Below are positions 47,521 to 58,845 of a stretch of DNA of 64,000 bases, piece by piece (position 1 is the stretch's first letter; every line of letters starts with the position of its first letter). Where the stretch lies: positions 566,299 through 630,298 of the forward strand of contig NW_014575561.1 in NCBI RefSeq assembly GCF_000708205.1, given 5' to 3'. The position numbers and the translations under genes are program-made. The DNA comes from Mixia osmundae IAM 14324. Lineage: Eukaryota; Basidiomycota; Mixiomycetes; Mixiales; Mixiaceae. Below the pieces are notes generated by a model. It was given only the letters and a program-made list of their open reading frames with translations, searched no databases and was not told the DNA's origin.

Positions 47521-50500
47521 ATGCGACGGCATCCGCGCCTCGGGCCTCGAAAGAGTGCCACTAGCCCCAGACAGAGGACCGACTCACGGCTTGGCCCCAG
47601 CGCGAGCAGGAAAGTAGGCACAGCGCTCGCAAAGCAGCTCGAGGGGTTTGCGTATCGCTATTTGGCAGCATGGGGTCGCTACGTCGCACGCTCTCAGATC
47701 AAGATCCTCTTGCTCGTCGCGTTTGCCATCACTTCATTGCTCTATCCTGCTCTCTACGCCACGGTGTCCTCAGCACCGGGCAGCACACAACAGGGCCTGT
47801 ACGACGTTCTCTCGAGACCGATACACACTCGCGCGGGCGGTGGGGAAGTCGGAGATCTGGCACTCTGGTGGGACGATATAGATGATATCCTGTCGAACCA
47901 GGACGAGGCGTGTTGGAAGCAATGTCCCAGGACACGGACCATCACCATCGAGCAGATACTCGTCACAACAGAAGAAGTGCTCGCTGGTCGCGCATCTGAA
48001 CATGGCGCACTCGATCTGCCTGCCCTCCATTCGCTCATGGATGTTCAAGCGGCTCTCACGCGGGTCAGCTCGAGTTTCGCTTGCATTGGCACCCACCGCG
48101 ACGCATGCCTCGTCCTCACGCCGCTCGACTACTGGAACCAGACAGAGAGTACACTCCTGTCGGACGACAGATTGCTGAGCACCCTGCTGACCGATCAAGC
48201 ATGGTCTGCACGCAACACGCCAATGGCACAAGCCCACCTTTTGACGGGACGACACATCGACCAACATGATCATCTACAAGCGGCAGATTACCTCGCTTTG
48301 ACATACTTTACCAGCATAGACGGATTATCGGATAGTCACATCGAGTCTGTTGCCAAGCAAAGGCACACAGAGATACTCAATGCCTTCAAAAGCTCGACTG
48401 CCAAGCTGGGCAGATTCGTCAAACCCAGGCGCCCTTCACCCACAAGACGCGTCGTACTCAAGTTTCGACCACTACTCACCGTCAAGGACAGACGAGGTGA
48501 AGAGGCTACCTTTATCATCGCATATCTCACTGTCGGCATGTATTGCTACCTCTCGCTGCGTCGACTGGATCGAGTCCATTCGAGAACAGGTCTTGTCCTG
48601 ACAGGCATTGTCGAGATGCTCGCTTCGGGCGCGCTCTCGATGAGTGTCTGTACCCTCTTTGGCGTTCATTTCTACCTGGTCCCCTGGTCAGCCAACCGCC
48701 ACATCACACGATCGGGCTAACCCGATCTGCAGGAAATTGATTCCCTTCCTCATACTCGTGCTTGGCGTCGATTCCATCTTTGTTTTGTCCGTCACTATGC
48801 TTGGGTCAGGCAATCGACTGACGCCAGGTGTGTTGTTGCAGGACCAACGCCGTCAGCTCCACGTCGATCGATCTGCCCGTCCCAGAGCGTGTAGCACAAG
48901 GGCTCGGGCAAGTCGGCTTGTCCATCTTCGTCACGCTCTTTGTCGAGATCTCGCTCTTGCTCGGCGTATACGTGCTCGTGCCGGTGCACGTAGTGCGCGA
49001 GATCGTCGTCTTCGGCTCGGTTGCCCTACTGAACGACTACATCCTGCAAATGACATTCTTCGTTACCGTCCTGTCCATCGATTTAGAACGTCTAGAGGCG
49101 AGCATGACTTCCCTCTCAGCCTCACGAATGCTGACGTTGTAGGCTTGCGGCGGCAGATGGCCGACTTGCTACGGCAAGGATCGAAGCTCAAGCAAACGGC
49201 CTCGACGCCAGACGACAGCACGAAAGGCTCGTTGACTCCCTCGGCATTCAGCAAGCTACTGTCCAGCTTCAGACAAGCGGTTCTGGCTCGCGGAGCTCGC
49301 GCAATGACAGCTGCTCTTGTGCGTTCCGTCGACTGGTCCAGAGCTTGAACTGACAAGACCTGTAGCTTGTGTTGATCGATCTCTTCCTCTACGCTCGCCA
49401 TGGGCCGGGCCACTTTCTTCCAGACTTTTGCGCACATGATCAAGTACCGAGCGATGTTCTGCAGCCGCTCAAGCCCAACTTTGCCAACCCACCGACGTCC
49501 TCCTCAGAAGCCTTCTGGCGCATGATCAATCCGGGCAACGCAGACGCAGTCCACGTCTTCGTTCAGCCGCACTCGGTCTTTGCACTTCGCGCACGCTCGC
49601 CCGTGTTCACCGACTCGAGCCTGATCCCTCGAGAGGTGCAGAGCGTCTTATGGACTTTCCTCACAGTCTACTTGCTACCAGTCACTGCGACTGCATCGCT
49701 GCTCTATCTGCTTCTGCTCTATCTACTCAAGGACAAGCAATTGCTGCAAGCACGTGATCGATATCAGCCCTTGCCGCAGCCAGAAGAAATCGTCGACCAA
49801 CACAAGCTTACACCGGTCCGCCTCAGACGTGCACATCGCAGCGATATCGAGCTCGTTGCCATTGGCATGCGTAAGATCGCTTCATGGGCTGTGCTCGAGC
49901 CGCACATCGTCATCTCCGATCTTGCTAAGGATACCGCACAAGTCCCACGTACACGCACGCCTAGTCTGCTCAACATGCCAATGAAACAGCGTCCCATCTC
50001 TATCGCTATCTCTGATGATCGCTTCTGCGCTTGCTTATTTGACACCGGCTCGCTTGTGATATACAACTTGGGTGACAAAAAGCCATTGACGTTTCAAGGC
50101 TACCAGCTTGCAAGTGTAGTCAAATTAACTACGCTTCGCAATGCGTTACCGCCTTACGCCCCGCCCATGGTTGCTGTCGATAGCTCTGTCGGCTTTTTCG
50201 CTGCATCTCTCGATGGCTCGCTTTCATTCTACGACTGCGAAGCCCGTGCATGCTCCCAAGTAATTGCCCCTGCGCTCGCAGCAAGCACCAAAGTGGTGAC
50301 AATGCCCTTCGAAGCCAGCAATCAGGCAACTTTTGCTCGTGTGCTCGATGATAGGATACTGCAGATCTGGCGCCGTCTTGGCTTATTCGATTGGCACCAA
50401 CAATTCGAGTTCCCTCTGGAGCCCCGCCTGCATTTGCAGGCGATCCGCTCGTGCGTTCTCAGCAGTACGCGGCTGCCATCCTCTAGCGGCACGCTGGCTC

Positions 50501-51510
50501 TCGTCGGCTATGATGGACATGACCTCGAGCTCTATGAACCAAGCAGCGGTCGTTTGCTTCGCAAATTCGCATTTTCAGATCGCCGGCTGATGCAGCTGGC
50601 AACTTCGCCGTGCCAGCCGCTGCAGTGCTCAGGCTGCGGTGCCACAGTTTCAGACGGCATGCATGTCTTGTTAGCAGGTCAGCTGACTTGCATACTTCTG
50701 CGCATCGACCTCTCAATTGGCCCTCATACCCACGAATCCTGTGTATCTGCAGGCGGATCGCTATTTGCGCAACCGGTCAGTAGTCCGGCTTCGCCGCGGC
50801 GACCGAGAGCCTTCAGCTCCGCCTTTGCATCGGACATGACTGATATACCTCTTTCCAATCACGGCCTACGGCGGCTGTCGCACGCGCAACCTCATCATCT
50901 ACGGCGCAAGTCGAGCGTCGAGTTCGTCATAACACCTGCTCCTCATGCAGACTCGCAGTCTTCGCGAGATGTCAGGTCTGTGAATTCAAGCGACCAATTG
51001 TCAGCGCCATCTTCGCCGGGCACCTCGCCGGCAAGCGATGAGCTACCTGCATGGGCAACCGGTCTATCGGCACATGCCACGGACATCAGACAGTGGACGC
51101 ACAGAGGTAGCATAACACTCTATAATGGTCGTCTCACTGGCATCGCTCGTCGTGACACCCGGGGTACGCCGGATCATCCGCATGCACATGTCCGCAATCC
51201 ATGGGCTGCCTGGTCATTCGCGCCCGACGCCCTGTCGAGCGATAACGCGCCCTCTGCGGTAGATTCGTCCGTGTGCGCTATCTTGCGAGATGACTTCTTC
51301 GGCGATTCAGTGCCCGTCTCTGTGTCATCACCAAAGGTCCCTTCAACCGCGCTAGGTAGACTTACCGAGCAGGCGAGGCGCAAACAGCTCGATTTCCCGC
51401 ACCTGCCAAGTGCATGCGCAGGTCCCGTAGCGGTAGCTGAGACTGGCGGCACAGTCGTCGTGGTCATTGGCAACGAGCTCATCAGCTTATCGCCCGCCGG
51501 CACCATTTGA
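47521..51510 (+). CDS. SREBP cleavage-activating protein (SCAP/Scp1)
   Basis: Five exons (47521-48686, 48733-48804, 48842-49089, 49143-49318, 49366-51510) give about 1268 residues. SCAP escorts the sterol-responsive factor SREBP/Sre1 from ER to Golgi when sterol or oxygen is low. A first membrane span (IKILLLVAFAITSLLYPALY) and a lumenal loop precede the sterol-sensing domain: ATFIIAYLTVGMYCYLSLRR, GIVEMLASGALSMSVC, KLIPFLILVLGVDSIFVLSV, LPVPERVAQGL, SIFVTLFVEISLLLG and DYILQMTFFVTVLSIDLERL. The C-terminal half has WD40-like blades (ISIAISDDRFCACLFDTGSL, GFFAASLDGSLSFYD). The intron at 48805-48841 is only 37 nt and less sure. The SREBP partner gene is not in the window. Confidence 0.85.
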
Positions 51511-51704
51511 GTAGCGTGCAGATCACCACATGTAGCATGTTGTGCACGAAATTCACGCATCGTTGTTTGTATGCTCTATGAATGACAAAAGCTTGCACGC
51601 AACGGTCATGAACGCGGGAATACACCGCTCGTCTCTTGCGAGGATTTTCGTACATGCCATCATGACGTTCATTAGGTTGCTGCTGGGTACGCGATACAGT
51701 GCGA

Positions 51705-53595
51705 TCATTGTTGCTGCCAGCGCAAGATGGTCATCACAAATGTATAATCTGGTGAGACTTGCGCTTACCCTGAGGAAACCTTTCTTCTTCGTCTTCTCGG
51801 GCGTCAGAGGACGTCCGGACTCGAGGCGACTCTTCTTCTCTAGCAGATCGAGGCGTTGCTTCTCGAGCGCGTCTTTCATCTCGCGATGGCGCGCATAGAG
51901 CTCCTCTTCGGACTGCTTGAGTTTCGCTTCCTTTTCGTGCACTTTTTGTTGAAACACCACTGCGTGCGTCAAGCAATGTCAACGCAGGATGCGCGCTGGA
52001 GGCTGCCGTCACTCACTCTTCATCTCTGCTTCCATCTTGGACAGCTTTGAATCGTGCAGCGATCGTTCTTCGGCGATTTTTGCAGCCGGATTGATCTCCT
52101 TGAAGACGGAACGATCTTGCGTAACGCCCATGCCGAGTAGCTTTTCTGATCTGTACTGCTCGTAAAGGGCCATGTTGGTGTGCTCTTTGAGCTCTTCCAT
52201 GTGCGTTCTGATGAGCATTTGGCGAAGTTTGACGCTTTCAAGGGTAAGAGTCAGCCCGGCTGACGACTGACCGGCCGAAGACTTACAAATCGCAATGATC
52301 CTCATTGTCAACGTCGATCAAGCCCCAAGGATACTGTCGTCCTCGGACCGGTTTGCCGTCCGGACCCATTACTTCTTGATCTGATCCCACGACCGCGAAT
52401 GGGATCTTGCTCTGCAGATCACCGGGTCCTGATGAGCACTGTGCTGCTGACGCGAGCCTGGACGTGCCATTATCTCTGTGTTCTCTGCAATGGTCTCTTC
52501 GTCTTCTTGATCGTACTGCGGCGCAACAAAAGTTTGTATGCCATGATGAGCAAGATCCGCGAGTATGCGTTGCTTGAAGGAGGCGATCTCGTCATCTGTC
52601 ATCGTGTCTGCTTTCGCGATGACGGGAATGATGTTGACTCGATTGTGCAATCTCCGCAGAAACTCGACATCGATGGGCTTCAAGCTATGGCCCGTGAGAA
52701 GGTGTCAGCTACTGTATGTACGGCTGATGTGGACTGACTCACGCATGACCGGTGGGCTCGATAAAGTAGATGCACGCGTGCACGCGGTTGTCGACCATCT
52801 TTGCTCGGTTGACGCGGTTCTCTTGCTCTAGGTAGGCATCGAATCTCGCTTCGATGTTGTCTAATACAGGCTTCCAGCTGAAGGACACGTCAGCCATCAT
52901 GTGTTTGCGATGAACGGTCACTCACCATTCGCTGTTATTCACAAAGTCGCCGAAACCAGGTGTATCTACTACTGTCAGTCTCAGCTTGACGCCGTTCTCC
53001 TCAATATCTGATTTGGAAAGTCATTATGGCTGCAGACGCATCGAGCAAACGTACCTGCTGAGATGCTTTCGATCGCGATAGTCTTTGGCCTCTCTGCATG
53101 AGGAGGAAGCTGAGCAAACAATGGAGCTCAGGAACTGGTAAAGTTCTGAAGCCAGCAAAACGCACGGGTTGCTTCTTTGCATAGAGCGACGTATTGAAGA
53201 GCGTGTTCACGAGAGTCGATTTGCCGAGACCAGACTCGCCGACGACCATGCAAGTGAACTGAAACCCTTTTCGCACGGATTGACGATGTACCTGGTTCGG
53301 CAGGTTCGCGACTGTGACACTTCGTCAGCGCTTGTCCGAGCAGCAGACGAAAGAGCTGACATCCGACATAGCCCATCAGTTTCTTTCGTACGACTGCTGG
53401 GCCTGCCCAAACCAACCCGGATGTTGGACGATCGTTGTCGGTATAATAAGCGTGCAAGTCGTTTGAGGTCGTATCGACAGAGGTGTTTGCCGAATTGTGC
53501 GTTGGAGGCGTTGGCGTTCGTCGAAAGTGGGCATATCGACGCGATTGGCGTGAGCGAGTCGATTGAACCGGTTCGTCGTTTGTGATCGCAGACAT
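51705..53595 (-). CDS. CDC3: Septin Cdc3
   Basis: A multi-exon minus gene. Septins form hetero-oligomeric filaments at the bud neck or septum. GTPase marks: G1 GESGLGKST after [21 protein letters not shown]3 [13 protein letters not shown], and G4 [14 protein letters not shown]. The septin-unique element contains [28 protein letters not shown] and [22 protein letters not shown]-terminal coiled coil ([20 protein letters not shown]...[17 protein letters not shown]) matches the Cdc3 branch. A last 55-nt intron gives the end GFLRQQ with the stop at 51705; without it the frame runs on to 51553. The start [15 protein letters not shown] at 53595 is the simplest choice; an exon at about 54008 (MSNGSLSAEHAALSPIPNS) may instead be the true first exon. 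Confidence 0.85.
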
Positions 53596-54539
53596 GACAA
53601 GGAAGCAGAGGAGAGCGAGACCTGATCAGCTCTGCGCAGGAGACGCATGGATCGCACATAGATTGGGAGGATCTTTGTCGTGCGATGCGCTTCGTGGACA
53701 GGTCTGTGCGTCCGCTGACTGGCTGAGCACCAGCACTCGGCTCGTTCCATCAATGCAAGACGAGGACTAGCCAGCGCAGGGTAGACCTATCGGGGCAGCA
53801 AGCTGGCAGGGACATGGCGCGTGTCGTAGCGTGATGAGGGGAAGCCGGCAAGCAGCCGAGCATGACAAAGGTGCGAAAAGAGGCAGCACAGTAGGGGGAG
53901 CGTACCTGGTGAGCCTGGCGGTTTGCCATTTGGCATGCTGGCATGAGACTGGCTGTTTGGAATGGGCGACAAAGCAGCATGCTCAGCGGACAGCGAGCCA
54001 TTGCTCATACTGTGCTCCCTCTGGTCTTGCATCTCCTAGCTCCTGCTGAAGCGCGCTGATTTCTTCTTGCCTGAGCTTGGGACCGAGTTCGAGGCTGCTG
54101 CTGTTGCGTCGTGTGGAGAGATTCTGAGGCTCGTCACTGGCTTGCAAGCGTGGTGCAAGGCCCCTCGCGACGCGTGTCAAAGCGCGGCTGTGCTACTCTG
54201 GAGTGCTTGCCGAGTTGGGGCAGCCGCGCTCGAGCTGTACAAGAGCTCTGGATCGTATGCAAGGGTGCAAGTCGACCTGAAGCTGCCCCGAGCGAGTAGA
54301 CAGATCTTGATGACGCAAGTGTGTATAAGCTAGCGGGTCAGATTGCCGCGAGACTGTGCTCTGCTAAAAAGACGCGAGCTGTCGTCGAGCTGCTCTGCTG
54401 TAGGCCGACAGGGTTGATGGCAGCGGCGCTGGCGCTGGGCAGTTCGACTAGGCAGCCAAAAATCAAAAGTTCGCGCTTACAGCTTGAATTGACTTGAACG
54501 GCGGAAAAGTGTCGAGCGCTCGAACTTGTACTCTTTGTG
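53596..54539. other. Region without a confident gene
   Basis: It lies between CDC3 (-) and U2A' (+). A minus frame with MSNGSLSAEHAALSPIPNSQ...GSPG (about 53910-54008) ends at a possible GTACGC donor and may be a 5' exon of CDC3. A second minus frame over 53983-54180 holds LRQEEISALQQELGDARPEG. Neither can be tied to a product, and the rest shows no coding pattern. Confidence 0.4.
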
Positions 54540-55590
54540 ATGGTCAGGCTCACGGCAGAGCTCTTGACCCGGACAGAGTCATATCTCAATGGACTCAAGG
54601 ACAGGGAGCTTGATCTGCGAGGTCAGTCCATGGCTCCAACGTCTGCTCACTCTTTCCTCGACAACGATCTTTTGCTCCTCACACGACGTTGACACGCAAG
54701 AGCGAGGGCTGATCATGCAAGTGATGCAGGGCTCAGTATACCAGCGATAGAGAACTTGGGCGTGACGCGGGATCAGCTGGACACGCTCGACTTGTCAGAC
54801 AATGCCATCACTTCACTCTCCAACTTGCCGCACCTGAGGCGACTCAAGACGCTCTACTTGGCCAATAACCCCATAGCGAGCATTGCCTCCAATCTCTCGA
54901 CACAAGTCCCCTTCTTGCTATCTCTGAGCCTGGTAGCGAGTCAGATCGCTCAGCCAAACGACTTCAACGCGCTTCACGGGCTGAAACATCTCGAGTTTCT
55001 AGCAATAAGAGGATCGCCTGCCGCGGAACTACCCCATACGAGGTTATGGATCATCCAACAGTGCCCTTCGATCAGATTCATCGACTCTGAAAAAGTCAAG
55101 CTAAAGGTCAGCTCAAAAGGGATCAGCAAGTGACATGTTGGCTCAGCTCCTCGGTCAATCGCAGGAGCGACAAGCAGCCAAAGCCCTGTTCGTTGCAGAA
55201 GATGGCACGCCAACAGATCTTGCAAAGACATACTCGCAAGTTTCAAAGAACAGCGCGGCGCTCGAGTCAGACTCAGCGACGCTCATGTCGAACGGCCGCC
55301 CGACAAAGGCTTCACGAACCTTCGAGCCCGGTCAGCCATTGTCGACCGTCAATGGCCAGGGCGGCGAAAAGGGACGACTACTGACGGCAGAGGAGCGGGA
55401 GAGGGTACGGAGTGCGATAGAACGCGCAAAGAGCGTAGAAGAGGTCAAGAGGCTCTCGACGATGCTCGAACAGGGCTTTGTGCCGTCCCAGCGAGACCTC
55501 AAAACATTGGCGGGTCAGTCATTCGCGATCAAAGCTAGACTTTCATCGCTGACTTGATCGGCAGGCTCGAGCGCGATGGATACATCGTGA
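54540..55590 (+). CDS. LEA1: U2 snRNP protein A' (Lea1)
   Basis: Four exons (54540-54621, 54730-55106, 55165-55513, 55565-55590) give 277 residues. The leucine-rich-repeat protein binds U2 snRNA loop IV together with U2B'' in the spliceosome. It opens MVRLTAELLTRTESYLNGLK then DRELDLRGLSIPAIENLGVT, has repeats LDLSDNAITSLSNLPHLRRL and KTLYLANNPIASI, and the cap region LWIIQQCPSIRFIDSEKVKL followed by KERQAAKALF, all close to human U2A'. The tail is charged and variable. Intron 1 is 108 nt, long for this window. Confidence 0.92.
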
Positions 55591-55768
55591 GTATCCGGTT
55601 GTACACCTCGCCAATGTATCCCTTTCGGCGATCGTGCGCTTCCTCGCGTTGCCCTGCCGATATTGGCGCTCTTTCGATTAGGCAAGGTCCGTGCGTCTCC
55701 TTTTCGCAGTCGCCTCTCTTGCTTCGAGTCCCCATGGTACTAGCGTGGTGCTGGCTGAACGTGCCGCA

Positions 55769-58700
55769 ATGACAGCGTCGGACCGTAACATTAGCCTTTA
55801 CGGCATAGCATGGAGTACAGCAGCATCGATCATAATCTCAAGTATCATCGCATCAATCATCGTTTTCGCCGTTCGCCACCATCCTCACATTCTTACCCCC
55901 AGATGCTGGAGCGTTCCGGACAGTGCACAGCGACCCAGGGCACCAGACTGGTCGTATATAAAGAGGATACTTTGTCCACTTCCACTTCGAACGCTGAGGC
56001 CGAGGGACGCGCTCTCGGACGAGGAGCTACTTGGACGATTCGTGCAGATCTGCGCTCTCCTTTGCACGGCATACGCCATCACCGGCATTGCCCTCCTGCC
56101 GCTCTTCATCAGTGGCGCCCCTGCTGCATCTCGTACCGATCCCGTTCTGCTCGATTGGACAATCCTGCGACTCCTACAGGCGATCGACGCAGATGGTCAC
56201 ACCATTTCAGATCGCTTCATAGGACTCGATGTGACCGTTCGTCTCCTCATCCTTCTCATCGTCTCGCTCTTCATTGGAGCAATCTTGCCTACCGCTTGGC
56301 TTCTTAACGAATACTTCGTCACGCTAGATCATCGCAAACACTTTCTGCGATACAAGTGTGCTGGCGAGCAGATGACCTTCATTGACGGCGGAGACCCCGC
56401 TTTCGCTGCTTTGCATGATCTCGGCGAGTTCGAATGCAGACAAAAGCTAGAAAGCCTGCTCAGGCGCCAATTCCGACAGACGGCGCGCGTTTTCGCGGTC
56501 TACGCGATCCCAGACACTTCAGACTTGGCAGCATGCCATTCTGCTTGTACAGACGCACTCCACAAGCTTGAGGCGGCAGAATACAAGTATATCATGCTGT
56601 TTCGAGACTTTCGTGCCGACAATAGCGAGCTCTACGCCGTCAAACGTCGCCTTTCGAAGAAAACCAGCCAGAACAGGCGCAAGCCTCCAGCCCGTCTCGA
56701 TGATGTACACATGACACCTCTCATGCCGTTGCAGGGTCATCAGATGCAATCTGCGATGAGCTCCATGAGCGAGTTGGGCTTGTCCATCGCCGGTGAACTC
56801 GAGCGCCGACGCAACATGCCAGCCGTCAGCGTGACGCCCCACTCACCGTACTCCATTGGAGCCGCAAGAGATCAGGCCAGACTCCTCCCGCAGCCGAGCT
56901 CGATGTCGCTGCCAGGCGCATCGCTTACTCGGTCAATGATGACAACAGACCAATTTGACACTTTCCGTACGGCTCAGATGGAGCCTCACCCGCCGCCGCA
57001 CGAACGTCAACTCACACCGCAAGCAAGACGCATCAACTTGTTCGGACCTTGCCTGCAGCTCAAAGAGTCTGTAGAATATGCAGAGCTCGAGAGGCGCTAT
57101 GCCGACTTGCTCACGCACCGAGGAAATTTGCGACGCCTGTCTAAGCAATTCGTCGAAGCACAGACTGCTGCATATGCCTGTGCTGCGACGGGACAACACA
57201 TACGAGGCTGGACGGTCATTGGCAACGAGTTGCATCACATGAAGGGCGTCACGCTGTTCGAGGGCCCCAGCAGAGAAGGCGTTGATTGGCAGGCCATACA
57301 GAGATCAGGCCCGTGCAGACGCTCCAGCAACGTCGCTTGCTTCTTGGTTGCTCTCGGCCTATTTGCCTTTCAAGTGAGCATCGGTAGGCATATCACTACA
57401 CACATGATACCGCTGCTGAACTGATAGTAGGCATCATCGGCGGTCTGCTTGCCTCTATCAACGTTGCAGACCAGATCGACCACTGGCACGCTCTGACGCG
57501 GCTCAGACAGGCACGCATAGGGTCGCCATTCACGAAGAGCATCTCAGCGTCCGTTTTACCACTCATTGTCTACGCATTCGGCACCCTTGTTACCCTTTCA
57601 ATAGCATCCAGATTGCGATCGAGTGCACTTTCGACTATACGGTCTGTCCGCCACGGACTTCTTTGCGTCATCATTTTTGGGGTACGTGTTTCCTTCCTGT
57701 TACTCCGCCCGACGTCTTACAAGATTCTCAAGCCGGCAGCGGTGATACTTGGCCCTTCGATAGGCTCACTCGTCTTTTATTTGCAAGATTCAACTCCAGG
57801 AGGCTATGACATTGCACCTGCGCTCGTCAATGCGCAAGCCCTGCTTCTTTATATTGGTTTTGCCACCCTCTTCTGCGTTCCAGCTGGCATCATCTTGGAC
57901 CGGATACCTCTGACCATCGTGAGGTATCGGAGACATTCAAGAACACCCCGACACGTTCATCAAAGTAAGAAGACATGCCTCATTCAGGGTCTCGCTCATG
58001 GGCACGCAGCATTTTTTCCCGGACACGCGCCTACCGCGCTCATCGTCGCAGTATCGCTTGTAGCTGTAGCTATCTGCGCTCTCTACCATTCGACAGCGCC
58101 TGTCGTTTCGATTCCCTTTGCGCTGATGCTCATTGTGCTAGCATCCATCGTACGGTTCTCCGGCGCTTATCGATACCGACAGCGAAGTCAGACAGGCGGT
58201 CTAGTACACATGGATGCGCTTTGTGGCGCCATGCTTCTGCCAGCAACGAGCCCAATCTTCACAGGAGTCATCCTGTTCACACGGCGGTTATACGTCTTCG
58301 GCGTCGTCAGCATATGCTTCGGTGTACTCCTTGCCCTTCTCGCCTGCCTTTTCGCCATCGCACACATCTCTTTCGCCAGCGGCGGAGTCTCGCCCGATCC
58401 CTTCGCCTCACCACCACGTATCGTCGCACCGCCAGACTCGCCACATCGTGCGTTTCGAACATCGTGGGCCGGAGTCTTCTCGCCATTGACGCGCTCGTCG
58501 CCCATGCATCATGCTGCACGCTTTGCCGTTTCGTGCGAGTCTAATCCCTCAGAGCTCACGCTTCCACTCGTGGACGAGTCTGTTGACGCTTCCGAAGAAC
58601 CCGACACGGCATTCGAGCGAAATCCAAGCTCGGACACAACTCGAATCGTGTCTGCGATCCGACGCTCACCGCAGAGAACGCTTTATCCGCCCCTGTTGAC

Positions 58701-58809
58701 ATACCCCAAAGTTACCGTTTGGCTGCCGCATAACGAGCTCATCGCACAAGATGAAGCATACGATCTCGAGAATTTCTGGCAGCTCTCAGCTCGCGCAACG
58801 AAAACATAG
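55769..58809 (+). CDS. Polytopic membrane protein, CSC1/TMEM63-like, divergent
   Basis: Two main exons (55769-57383, 57428-58809) would give up to 998 residues; further frame-neutral introns are possible. About ten hydrophobic spans are visible: first STAASIIISSIIASIIVFAV, then QICALLCTAYAITGIALLPL and VTVRLLILLIVSLFIGAILP; later spans include LIVYAFGTLVTLSIA and LLLYIGFATLFCVPAGIIL. The layout (N-terminal spans, long cytosolic loop, later spans, a Pro-rich tail ending VTVWLPHNELIAQDEA) follows CSC1/OSCA/TMEM63 channels, whose tails carry a VWIPRD-like phrase and whose last loop has TPR and SGG/TGG motifs. Sequence similarity is weak, so channel activity is only inferred. Confidence 0.5.
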
Positions 58810-58845
58810 ACAATCTGCATTATGTCGTGATATGCATAACCATGG

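Noticed and set aside
53983-54180. Minus-strand ORF with LRQEEISALQQELGDARPEG
   Set aside because: Short, overlaps another open minus frame, and cannot be tied to CDC3 or another gene with confidence.
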